Assembly: GCA_017591395.1 (NCBI GenBank)
Contig: WEDG01004536.1
Coordinates: forward strand, 23,501-87,500
Direction of reading: 5' to 3'
DNA: 64,000 nt
DNA from: Schistocephalus solidus
Taxonomy: Eukaryota; Platyhelminthes; Cestoda; Diphyllobothriidea; Diphyllobothriidae
The notes beneath the pieces were generated by a model. That model ran no database searches and was not told where the DNA came from. It saw only the letters and a list, made by a program, of their open reading frames with translations. Position numbers and translations under genes: made by a program. Below are positions 33,241-43,365 of this stretch, piece by piece (within the stretch, counting starts at the first letter, position 1; every line of letters starts with the position of its first letter).

Positions 33241-33530
33241 AAACCTTGTCTAATCGGGCGTGACAACCGCTCTCCATGCACGTGAGTAGATCGCAGGCTT
33301 GCGACGCCGTGACGCCGATCGATATTTCTCGCTTAATCGATTGGTTTCAGCCGTACCCACGTCGCAGCTGGGGGAGCAATAACGGCGGACCCGGCTGGCG
33401 ATGGAACTTGCCTGGACAGACCGCTTACGGCAACCACTTGTAGAGCTCTTGAACGTTCTTCTACTCGGTAAAGTTAGTCCTACCTCATCCGTCTTCCCTG
33501 ACTTCTGATTTGGGAAACTTTCGTGTTGTC
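33230..33530 (+). repeat. Repeat R3 (PLE-tail associated), copy 1
   Basis: Resembles 39,915-40,150; shared landmarks are 'CTTGCCTGG', a 'CTTGTAGAGCTCTTGAACGTTCTTCT' block (diverged in the other copy) and 'CCTGACTTCTGATTTGGGAA'. In the second copy this block runs directly into a PLE-type tail, suggesting it belongs to such an element. Confidence 0.5.
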
Positions 33531-33689
33531 GAACTCACGACTTCGACAAGGTACTTTAAGAGTGAGATTATGATTAATGTTAGATGCAGAGCTGGTGTTA
33601 ACTGTGTCTTATCAAAACATTTTTGAATATCAGAGCGGGAAGGAAACGAGCAAAACTATGGCAAGTAATGAGCTTTTAAATACCCCAGC

Positions 33690-34250
33690 TCACCGTCGTA
33701 GTGATAATTTTTACCTCTCGACCTGGGCATCGGTCTCTTGACTCCCCCACAATCCTACCAGATATAGAACAGGACGGATCACCCACCAGCTGGCGTGTGG
33801 CATGTGCTGCTTGGAAAATCTTGTCAGAACTCTACTCCGGGCGCCTGTGGCAACGCTGTGCCTCTCGCGATTACTTCTTGCGCGTGCGCACCACAGTGGC
33901 AGTCAGGATCCCTGCTGGTCAGGGTTGTGCAAACCGGCCAATCATCCTCGAGGCGACTCAGGTGACTCGCTCTCTCAAGGCGCTGTGATGATTCCTCGAC
34001 TCTCGCACTGGACGCGCTCTCGTGGTGTGGGACGTGTGCTCTCGTCCGGTTGCCAACTTCTACCAACCTTTCCTCTGCTCATTCTGCGCAGAATACAACA
34101 CCCTCCCAACTCGCACCCCAATGCCTCTCTTCCTAGTCGGAACCCGGTTCACCCATAGCCTAAACTGCTGTGACAGACATCACAGGCATCATAGTAAAGT
34201 GAAGGAGTGGGATCGAATCACATTTGTCGGAGCAAAAATGTAAGGTATGC
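33690..34250. other. GC-richer segment, unassigned
   Basis: More GC-rich than its surroundings, with overlapping frames on the plus strand (33,701-33,988; 33,802-34,158). None contains a domain I recognise and they overlap each other, which argues against coding. It may be part of an unrecognised repeat. Confidence 0.3.
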
Positions 34251-34318
34251 GTGTGTTAAGACGGTATGGATTGAGTAGAATGCCAGAGCGCTAGTTCGCA
34301 CGTGATCCACTATGTGCA

Positions 34319-34334
34319 GAGAGAGAGAGAGAGG

Positions 34335-34372
<38 letters not shown>

Positions 34373-34410
34373 AGAGAGGAGGGAGATAGAGAGAGATAGA
34401 GAGAGAGAGA
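34319..34410 (+). repeat. GA microsatellite
   Basis: About 92 bases of impure (GA)n. Confidence 0.95.
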
Positions 34411-35585
34411 ATGGAGGTGGAAGAGAATGATACTATCGACTTTCTTGCAGAATTTTAAGTGAGCTACACAGAGCTGATTAACAAGCAAAAGGAGACGGAC
34501 TACAAATGGTCAAAACTTCAGGGGTGAAAGCAGTTAAGCCGAGATTGGTGGATATTGAAATGATTGCTTAGCAAAAAACAACTTCCTAAGAATCGGCAGC
34601 TTTTGATCCCTTTAGAGTGGTAGATCACCCATTTGAAATCTTTTCAGTCTTACCTATCACCGCCATGTCAAGAGGCACACGTTCCCTTGGCCGTGATCGC
34701 TTATATGGTGTAACGGTGAAGTACTGGTTTATCGCATAGTTCCTTTGATTAGTCAAAATATTGTTGTCCTCACTCAAGCCTAAGAACCAAGCTTTTAGAC
34801 GTTTTCCATCGAGTTAAAACGTCGAACTATAGTTGATTTACCGCATCCCCTCTCTCTGGCCAATTCCTGTATTGTTTGACAGCTATCTGCGTGGATTGAA
34901 GCATTGATAGAATACACATCGAAGATTCACTTCCATTCAGAGCGCCGAGGGCCCATTTTACCGAAATCACCTTCTTTCAACCGGACAAACAGCAGCAAAA
35001 GTACCATCTCTGTAAACAGTAGAAATGGTTTTGTAGGCCTCCACTGCTTTAACTCCTCTATTAAACATAATTTTTAAAAAAATGATTTTGAGAATGTCCA
35101 TTTCTGTCAATCTGTCACACCATTTTCTCTGAGCTTTAAATGATCAAAATCAATTGAAATAAAAATTTTAAACAAATTCTCAAAGCGTTTGGCTGGGTGA
35201 ACGAAATGGCATATGAACAAAACCTTAAATAATAACAGTTTGCATATTTGAAACCTGCACACCTGTATGGGAAAAGCCAATACTAAGTACAAATAGGTCA
35301 TTTGTGGATGATAATCATAATTTTGTCATAAACAGACGAGTTCCAAAGTTATTCTCCCAGGGAAAACCTCCGTGAAAACACATTAACCGAGTCAGACACG
35401 CGCTTAAAGGGGACCTTTGGAGATTTGGGAACGCGTGAGCTCTCTCGGGAAGAGGGCAAAAAGTACACTTTTATGAACTTAGAAGCCTCCGCCTCTTACA
35501 GCATAGTTATTCCATGTTTTACTTACTTTTTAGTCAGTAGCCAGTTCTAGATGGATAAACATACAGTAACTTGCCTTCCTGCTAC
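34411..35585. other. No recognisable feature
   Basis: AT-rich sequence with short frames only. No domain, repeat partner or RNA signal was seen. Confidence 0.4.
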
Positions 35586-35589
35586 CCTT

Positions 35590-36903
35590 CAATCGATAGT
35601 TCGACCGTCGATTTCGACGAGATCCACCGTATGCTCCACGGAAGAGTGGTGCACGGACGGTGTCTTGCGCGTGATTTAGGTTTTAAGTGATAGTAGCCTT
35701 GCGCTGCAGCTACCCCACTCTCTCCTCCTACCCCACCTGAGCCCGGTGTCAAGACAGAGTCAAGAAGACCGGAGATGGAAGAGGGTGCAGGTGGCAGGTG
35801 CGGTCGGAGCCGCCCCTGGTCGTACCACCACACCTTGCTCGGATCCCATGGAGTAGGTGTGCCATAAAGGCCACATTAAGAAGGAGCCATTGCAGCCTGA
35901 CTCTCAGTCCGCCAGTCAGCCACCAAACACAAAAACACATATTGGGCTGAACACGTGGTCCGAGTTATCCCGTCAGTTGGCAACCTTCCAAGCCACGGCT
36001 TTTAGCGCACCGTGATAGTTTCAAGCGCGTTAGATTGTTTATAGTGAGGAAAATGCGCTGAGCTGTTGACCTCAATCTCTCCCCCACCCCACAATCAGAC
36101 CACTGTCCGAGCCGGTTAGTTCTGTCATGTGGGAGTGGGCGCATTGGCTGACAGGTCGGCGTACCCGTCTTCGCGCGCCACAGCACGACCTGGCTCTAAT
36201 AACGAACACACCGGGATTTACTTACTCAGGGGATATAGAGGAGCCACCGCCGTCTGACTCCCAGTTAGATGGTCAGCCACTCGACACACACAGCACATAT
36301 ACTGGGCCGACGGCGTGGTCTGGTGTAAGCCTCAGATTTGCAGCCTTCCAAGCCATGGTTTCAAGGACATCGTGATTTTATCGGGTGCATTATGATGATT
36401 GTGAGGGTGGTGTCTATTTATTAGTGTAGATGTTGTGCGCTGATGTGGATTAGCCTCCGATGGTTTACCGGAGGTTGTCGTGGAGGCGCATGTGTCCTAA
36501 TAGGCCCATGCGGTCTGTAAATCAGCGGGAGAATTGAAAGCAGTGGAGGCGGGCGCGGCGACTGTATTTTGGAGCCCCAGGCACTGTTTCACAGCCTCCA
36601 TGCGATGGATTCGCAGGTGACCGGCCAGGCCGATGCGTGAGTTCAAGTTGCGGGCGCAGTGTGGGCAGGAGAAATCAGTAGAGGCTGGGGGTATGTCATT
36701 CATGGTAGTGGGGGTGGCAGTAACGGTAAGAATGGCAGGATTGAATGGTGTGCATGATGTATCGGTGTTGTCGGCATTGCGGTGAATTCCGCTGTCATGG
36801 ATGCGCATGTGACCGAATAGGCCCATGCGATGATTGAATACGCGAGGACAGTGAGGGCAGTGGAGGTGACGATCTCTGCTGTGTGATGGTGCTTCAGGCA
36901 CTC
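35590..36903 (-). mobile_element. 5'-truncated zinc-finger LINE (fingers and 3' UTR)
   Basis: Minus-strand copy with the full 3' UTR (35,590-36,450) and the last fingers. The 134-residue frame at 36,497-36,901 contains 'CPHCPRVFNHRMGLFGHMRIH' and 'CPHCARNLNSRIGLAGHLRIH'; the final finger is out of frame ('NSPADLQTAWAY' replaces it). Compared with the nested copy the linker 'GEPVPGAP' is altered. The 5' end at 36,903 abuts a tRNA-derived element. Confidence 0.82.
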
Positions 36904-37275
36904 ACCGATCGCTAACGGGACTCACTCTTTCCACTCTGCTTTGAGGCTCACTCCTGAGCCCCGCCAGCAGCCGTACAGTGGCTACTATCATATGCAGATG
37001 ACATTGCCCGTACAGACAAGAGAGACTGGAATGGACGTTTCTGGCTTATTAGGCGTCGTCAGCCAGGCATACGTAACCCAAGGTGGTGCACTACCCGCGA
37101 CCTATTGATCAGAATTCAAACACCCTAACCCACTCTGCCACGGGCTAGTTATCTTTCCGGTCTAGATCGGGAATATTTAACATTGCGTGATGAATGCTCA
37201 CCGATCGCTAATGGGACTCACTCGTCCCGTTCTGCCTTGGGGCTCACTTTTGAGCTCTAGCAGCAGCCAGAAAGG
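36902..37275 (-). repeat. tRNA-derived short element bracketed by direct repeats, copy 1
   Basis: A block X of about 80-90 bases (36,902-36,992; 'TCACCGATCGCTAA', 'GAGCCCCGCCAGCAGCC') is repeated at 37,196-37,275 in the same orientation. Between them is a body with 'GAGACTGGAATGG' and 'TTTCTGGCTTATTAG', then a minus-strand tRNA-like head (about 37,095-37,145; A box 'TGGCAGAGTGGGTTAGG'). The same X-body-X order occurs at 57,989-58,396. It could be a SINE dimer or a terminal-repeat miniature element. The B box is decayed here. Confidence 0.7.
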
Positions 37276-37514
37276 GCTATTCCAGTTTCACTTTCCTTTG
37301 GTGGCAAAGTTATTCTACTTATAATAACTTCCATTCTTACAAACCTTCAGCCATTAAATCAGAAAAAAATCATATCGTGTTGCAATGGCATTCACCGTTC
37401 GGATTGCGGCATATGCTTGTCTTTTGGACCTCGAAGTTTCGAGTGCAAATATATGCTGAAAGGAATTTTAACACAGACGAGGGAGACTGGAATGACCATT
37501 TCTAACTCAATGAG

Positions 37515-37665
37515 AAGAAGGTTGTTCGTACATCGGAATCATGGCTTAATTCGTCTGAGCTTTTGAACACTTACTGGGGTCCATCGTCAGACGAATGAAG
37601 CAGACGAATAAAGCCATGACTCCGATGCACGAACAACCTTCTTTTTCACATATACGCACACCTAG
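37515..37665. repeat. Palindromic junction of two PLE-2-type tails
   Basis: The sequence 'GTTGTTCGTACATCGGAATC' region on the left is mirrored on the right by 'GACTCCGATGCACGAACAAC', giving a large imperfect hairpin of about 55-60 bases per arm. Each arm matches the 3' tail of the PLE at 60,802-62,204, and the minus-strand arm has a hammerhead-like 'CTGACGA' (37,584-37,590). Confidence 0.7.
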
Positions 37666-38095
37666 AATGCGGATATTCGCCTCCAATTCTAACTCATTCT
37701 TTGTCATCAGTTTTGGTTTAGCATCGGTGTGCTTTCGATAAACTTTCATCAGATCACTAAATTTAGAGCTTTTGGGGGTTAATGAAGGCCTGTGGGTAAT
37801 AAGAGAAATCGAGTTACGGTCATCTCGCACCAGAGGAGGTTGGGCATCTGGTAGAGAGAGAAAGCCAGTAGCATTTAGTCAGGTACATGTGGGTAGCAGT
37901 TTACTGTTCTAACGAGATTTTAGCAAAAGCAATAATATACTCATCAAAGTCTTTTGAATACTTTTGTGGGAATTGCCTCATTTTAAAACTTCACAGGTCA
38001 AGGAAGGAGGTAGTTGACTTAGCAACTTTGCGGTCCACCCGTATTTTGTGCCATCCCTTGTATGTCTAACTTATTTTGATGCACTTTACCGAGGC
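37666..38095. other. No recognisable gene; continuation of PLE tail flank
   Basis: The first 40 bases ('ATGCGGATATTCGCCTCC') match the outer part of the inverted tail of the PLE at 60,802. The rest has only short frames. Confidence 0.4.

Positions 38096-38173
<78 letters not shown>
38096..38173 (+). repeat. TA microsatellite
   Basis: About 78 bases of nearly pure (TA)n directly at the 3' end of a minus-strand tRNA-derived element. Confidence 0.95.
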
Positions 38174-38174
<1 letters not shown>

Positions 38175-38435
38175 GCAGAATAACATGACCGACCAAGACA
38201 AGGGAGACTGGAATGGCCATTTCTGGCTTATTAGCCGTCATCAGCCAGCCATACCCAAACCCAGGCGCTGTGGCACCCGAGCCTCGAACTCGCGACCTTG
38301 TCGGGCAGAAGTCCAACGCTCTACCCACTGCGCCACGAGCTCTTTGTCTTGCCGGTTTCGATCGGGAATATTGACAATTGTAATGGGGTGCTCACCAATC
38401 GGTTACAGGACTCACTCGTCCCGTTGTGCTGAACA
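38174..38435 (-). repeat. tRNA-derived SINE, best preserved head
   Basis: On the minus strand 38,342-38,270 reads like a tRNA: A box 'TGGCGCAGTGGGTAGAGCG' and B box 'GAGTTCGAGGCTCGG', both good matches to the RNA polymerase III consensus. The body follows ('GGCTGGCTGATGACGGC', 'GAAATGGCCATTCCAGTCTC') and ends at the TA run. Upstream of the head (38,389-38,432) a partial X block is present. Copies share the body with 36.9 and 58.0 kb. A functional tRNA is unlikely because it continues into the SINE body. Confidence 0.8.
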
Positions 38436-38794
38436 GTAGAATCCTTTTTTAGACACAGTTATTTGGTCTTGTGTACAGCTCATAGTCTGACGATGAGCTG
38501 GGGGACCAGTCTTGAAACTTAACGCATTAAAAGTTCTATTTTCCTAAAGAATTTCATCTCTTTTTAAATAAATACCTTGGGATGTTTGTATTTAAATACA
38601 TATATACTAATAGCTGCGAAGATGAGCGTTCCCGGGCATATATGAGAAGAGGTTAAACCCGTATAACAAACACCATGTTAACATAGCCACATTTATACTG
38701 TGAGGCAGGATACAATACTCCCCTCCGTTGATAAAGCTCGTCGCTGTAGAAACGTCAGGACAGGTTCTCGGAATCGCCTGTTTTCTTGCTCACT

Positions 38795-38900
38795 CCGAAT
38801 TTCGCCGGCAGCCACATAGCGGCTAGTATATTAGGCAGAATAGCATGATCGGCGAAGACAAGGAATGCAGCATCGCAATCGCAGTTATCAGTCAGTGGGG
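38795..38900 (-). repeat. Fragment of the tRNA-derived element
   Basis: 'CGCCGGCAGCCACATAGCGGCTAGTA' type sequence and 'GGCGAAGACAAGGAATGC' align with the X-to-body junction at 58,045-58,120. Head absent. Confidence 0.5.
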
Positions 38901-39099
38901 AACGAACACCCGCAGAAATTAAAAGGGTTGCAATTGTCGTTGGGGGCAGTAATGCCTCGTCGATACGCCATATGCCGGCACCAGGGCGAGTAGATTTGAC
39001 ATCCAAAGCCAAGTCCGGCTAGTCATCGGATCTTTTACTGGAGCATCCTGCCACCTGATTTAGGGGTGATGCCTTGAAGATCCGGTTGTGGAAGGGACC

Positions 39100-40533
39100 A
39101 CGATCAACTCGCCGCCCATGAATGACCGTCCCGATGCAGACTGGTGCAGCAATCCATGAAGCCGGCCGGATTTCCGCTGTCAATGCCCAATGACAGGCTA
39201 GCAAGTCTCGAGTGCCTCTGATTCACTTTGCACCCACCATACCCCCTCCAGCATGCCCACGCTCTCAACCAACATTCAGCGCATGGATCAGCCTCGTCGA
39301 GCATCTCCGCACCCAATTCAACATCAACGCCAAAACACCTCTTGCTGCCTCTGCAAAAACCTGCATTGTCACCTCTAACCCGGCCCCCACAGCGTCCACA
39401 AAGGTTACCACATCTCGTCGTCGACCGCCACCACTACCTCCATGCTCTTTGCTATAACCCCGCTACGGTGGCGACAACGACTGTCACCACTCCCATTCCA
39501 CAGGCACGGAAGCCGCCCCTCTTAAGTCAGTGGGAAGTGTACTTTTTAGCTCATCCTTGATGCAGCCCTTGTGGCACTTGGATGCACGTGGGATCCGAAC
39601 CACCCACCCCGTTTTTTAAATCATATTGTGGTGTGCGGGGAGGGGGGGTAGATCGTGAATTTTGCCCGCTCGATCTCCGCGTCAGTTAACAAGCCGGTTT
39701 TGCCTATCGACTAGGGCGGAAAATAGAGTGCCTTTGACTCGCAGCGCATAATTCTTCAGTAGGAACAATCTGACGCGCTTGAAGCTAGTACGGTCTGATA
39801 AAATCCGCAGCTGGAAAGATTGTCAAATGAGAGGGTAAATCGGTCCATATGTGAGGATGGGGGGTCAAGCTGCAATGGCGCTTTGTTACTTTTGTGGCAG
39901 TCGGTTACCGCGATCACCGCCGCTAAATCATGCCGCCTTCGCCTGTAGACCTCAGTCTGTGCGCGTGTGACGACTTCTACTATTGCGTGATGCAGCCGGA
40001 GCTAGCGCCGAGGCTATCAATTAAGGCTGACACTTGCCTGGTGAGAGCGCTTGCGGCTACTACTTGCAGAGCTTCCTGTGCGTTCTTTTGTCTCAGTAAA
40101 AGCTCTGATCGCACCCAACCTGTCTCCCCTGACTTGTGATTTAGGAACCCCCGGGACGTAGACCATTGGGCACTTGCAACTGGACTATAAATACTGTGCA
40201 ACTTGCGCCTCCAGTACCCTGATCTGCGGTTGTCTCACTGATGTTGTGTTCGAGGGCAAACCCAAATCGTCAGGTCAATAATTTTTTTGTTCTAGTGATC
40301 GCATCTTCTCCTTCTGAAATGTGACCTTTGTGGCACTCCCACTCCGTTTGGATCCGATCCCTACTCTCCTCCGGTTTTCTTACCTCTGTAGTAACACAGG
40401 AGTGAGGTGGGTAAGGGAAGGGCGAGTGTAGTAGATGCTGCATTAGTCTACAATCAATGTCAACTAAATCACTTTCAAGTCTCCGTTCCTGCATCCACCT
40501 TGCTGTGGACCTCATTAACAACGGTGGTCGAAT
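39100..40533 (+). mobile_element. Decayed zinc-finger LINE with inserted tail element
   Basis: Plus-strand copy, old. At 39,214-39,400 a relic of the first finger ('ACPRSQPTFSAWISLVEHLRTQ') still shows the spacing although the second cysteine is lost. 3' UTR blocks appear at 39,750-39,899 and continue at 40,318-40,533 ('TTTGTGGCACTCCCACTCCG', 'GTCTCCGTTCCTGCATCCACC'). The gap between them is filled by a 415-bp insert. Confidence 0.7.
39900..40317 (+). mobile_element. Solo PLE-type tail inserted in LINE 3' UTR (repeat R3 copy 2)
   Basis: Interrupts the LINE 3' UTR between 'GTTACTTTTGTGGCA' (ending near 39,900) and 'GTGACCTTTGTGGCA' (ending near 40,333), which look like a diverged target duplication of about 15 bases. 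The first part matches 33,230-33,530. The second part ('ACTATAAATACTG', 'GATGTTGTGTTCGAGGG') resembles PLE tails at 32.6 and 52.7 kb. Confidence 0.65.
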
Positions 40534-41309
40534 TTTTGTGCGTAATTGCGTTAGGCTCGAAAACCCAGACAACTCACGACCCTGTTAGGAAACAGCTTCA
40601 CTCACTGCATTGAGATAATTTAATTGCCGGATTCGAGTGCAGTCCATTGCTGTGGGAAATATTGCCATGAAATTCATCTTGGTCCTTACCGAATCGCAAA
40701 ACAATGGGAGTTTTGATCTTAAAAGAGTTCACTTTTAGTAAGCAAGCTCGATACATTGCAAATATCTGAAGGAAAAACGGAAAGCCAAGGCAAGTTATAT
40801 CAATAAAGCAATGGTGCTCCTGTAAACATTTCGGGAATACAACGTCCGTGAGCGTCGATTATTCATCGTCGGGCAGATTAGCAAGAGCCTAAACTGCCAG
40901 GTCAGCGCGATAGTCGTTTTATGCATGACCTGCGTTAGGGAAATTCGAAAATTCTGTCTACAAGAGATGACGTTTGACATTCCTTCCTGCATGCGTTTCT
41001 CTGGGAATGGCGGCCGTAAAGTATTGACGAAATCAGGTTTTTATTAATCAACCTAAATCGACTGAGGCATAATGTGCATGAATACGTTATTTTTACGAAA
41101 TTCTTCTCCTGCTCGACTTCAAGAAATCAGCTTCGTAAACAAACCCAGGTTTGTGGCTCAGTGAAAATTCCAGCATAATCTCAAGATATTTTAGTCATTT
41201 CAGGATACCGGCTTTTGAACAAGTTTCTGTCCGTCTGTCTTCAGAAACCATGCACTGTATAAAAGCATGAAAGCTGTAAGGAAACATGTGTAAAAAATAT
41301 ATCTTATTG
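40534..41309. other. No recognisable feature
   Basis: AT-rich and without frames above about 65 codons. Nothing recognised. Confidence 0.4.
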
Positions 41310-41925
41310 TACTTCTTTGGTAGAAAATTACGTCAGCTTTAAATGCTACGCTTTAAAAAAGTGTCTTTTTCTGTTTTAAAAATATTTTACAAGTTTGAGA
41401 GTTTTTCCGATCGTGCATGGCCCATTCGTAAAGCATCGTATTTGTCCATTAAGCAAGGCTGATTATAAAGCAAACAACATGGTCCATACCCAATGCTAAT
41501 TTATATGACGTCTTCCTTAAAGCATGTTATCTTTTGCTACGGCGGAATGTATACAACATGTAGGTTGGAAACCATGAATTTAGGTGTGAAAACAGGTCAG
41601 GTCCACATAATTGTGGAACCAGAACACTTTCTGTAAGTATACAATGTGATATTCAAGTAACTAAAATATACTTGAATCTATAAGACCTATAAAATTCTAC
41701 GAAGAACACGCATAGTACTTAAGGAGTCACTTTCATAGCGGGTAATTTTAGCAGGCGGCCGGAAAGAAGATTGTTAAAAAAACGGGCATCTCGACGTGAT
41801 TTAAATGTCTGGAAATTTCGCTGTATGATAACCAATATACCAATTGTAATTAGGTAATCCTTTCTTACATAAAGCACATTTCAGAATTTCGGTTAACATT
41901 TCATGATATATCACGTCTAATTGCT
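41310..41925 (+). repeat. AT-rich repeat R1, copy 4
   Basis: Co-linear with 2,515-3,145: 'GTAGAAAATTACGTC', 'TTTTAAAAATATTTTACAAG', 'TAGTACTTAAGGAGT', 'CAGGCGGCCGG' and the final 'TTTCAGAATTTCGGTTAACATTTCATGATATAT' region. The longest copy besides the first. Confidence 0.6.
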
Positions 41926-42039
41926 TAAACAAATATTCGAGATAAAACCGTGAAAATGCCGGTCATGTGGTTTTTGTGCGGTAATGAAACATTTCAAAAT
42001 AAAAAATGGGTCCCGTTTCAGATTTAGAAGTAAGCAGTC

Positions 42040-43365
42040 TGGAATCATACAGCCGATGACCTATGTCATGCAATGTGTGATCGAAATTTACGTGAGTAGT
42101 TTAGCGTACATTCGATCTTGTCATTTGGATTTGTTAAGTAGATTTGATGCCAAGAAACCTTTTATAAAGAATAATGTATGATCAATCTTATATATTGAAG
42201 GGAAACTGGCAGGATTTGGGCGAAAGTTTAGGCTGCCGGATATCCAAGAAAATTCCTATGCTAGTAAATACCACAGAAAAAAAACTATTTTCTTTGCGTT
42301 GTGTTATAAAAGAATACTAATTTAAGCATTAAAGTTCGGAAAATATGATCTTAATTCGGTGAAAATCAGGTGGAGACAAATGTAAGGAATCGCATTGTTT
42401 TCCAGAAACAAGAAGTAAATTCAGCTTAATAAATTATTTGTTTGCAAATTTCTGAGGTTTTTGCCACAACATGCAGTCATGAACTTGTTTACCAATGTTT
42501 TGTTTTACTACGCCGAAAATTGAGACCGTACACAAAATACGTAGATGTTACTGTGGTGATAGCCGCCTAGAACAACCTATGTTAACTTGGAAGCATACGA
42601 TAAGAAAATATTTTATTTAATATAGTTTCCGCTAATCTGGGATTTAGAAACGCAATGGGCTGAGGATTAGCGATTTTATAATATTTTTAGTATGTATTCA
42701 GCCACTCTTTTGTGCATTTACAATCTTATAATGGGGCATTTAAGTAAATAAATATAGCGAAAAGCCCTCCAATATAAAACGGAAGGTGAGTTTTCATTTA
42801 CAGGTAATTCCAAAAATTGTCAAACTTCCGCATTTTACCCTGACTTAACCTTGGAAAAGGTAAAGTTTGCCTATATTCGTCAACTTAATATATAATAAAA
42901 TCTATTTTTTATAAAAGGCTTTTTAATTGACCCTAGGCGTATTAATTATCGTACTTTGTTGTAGAATTTATATTTTTCTGCAATTAATATTCCTATTAGG
43001 GTGAATCAACCAATATGATGCAAACGGACATCTGCATTCGAAAGAACATAAACAAAACTCACTTGTTCGTTAAATCCTTTTAAGAAATATCTCATTTTGA
43101 AGATTTTAATAAACATATAGAACGGAATCTAAATGTATGGCGAATTGCTTGAAAATCGTGAAAATCTTACAGTATTCACCGGTATTTTAAGCATGATCTT
43201 GCACTAATTTTAGTCCAATATCAAACATATCAATAAAGAAGTTTCGTGGAAGAAAAGAGCTCTTGATATACACAAAAGGGTATGCTTGCGATTTCAAAGG
43301 AAAATTCTATTTAAATTGAATTGTCACAGTTACAGCGATTGACCACACATTCCTCAGTTCTCGCA
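42040..43365 (+). repeat. AT-rich repeat R4, copy 1
   Basis: Aligns in order with 45,985-47,225. Landmarks: 'GATCTTAATTC' then 'GAAAATCAGGT', 'GAGACCGTA', 'CTCCAATATAAA', 'TTTTACC(C)TG..CTTAACCTT', 'TTTTTAATTGA', 'TTTTAAGAAATATCT', 'TAGAAC..AATCTA' and 'TTCACAGTTACAG'. Identity by eye is moderate, so the duplication is old. No coding potential was seen in either copy. Confidence 0.75.

Noticed and set aside
33701..34158. Overlapping frames in a GC-richer segment as a possible host exon
   Set aside because: Several frames overlap in different phases, none has a domain, and no splice context could be supported.
38270..38342. Possible functional tRNA gene
   Set aside because: Boxes are good but the sequence continues into a body shared with other dispersed copies, so it is a SINE head.
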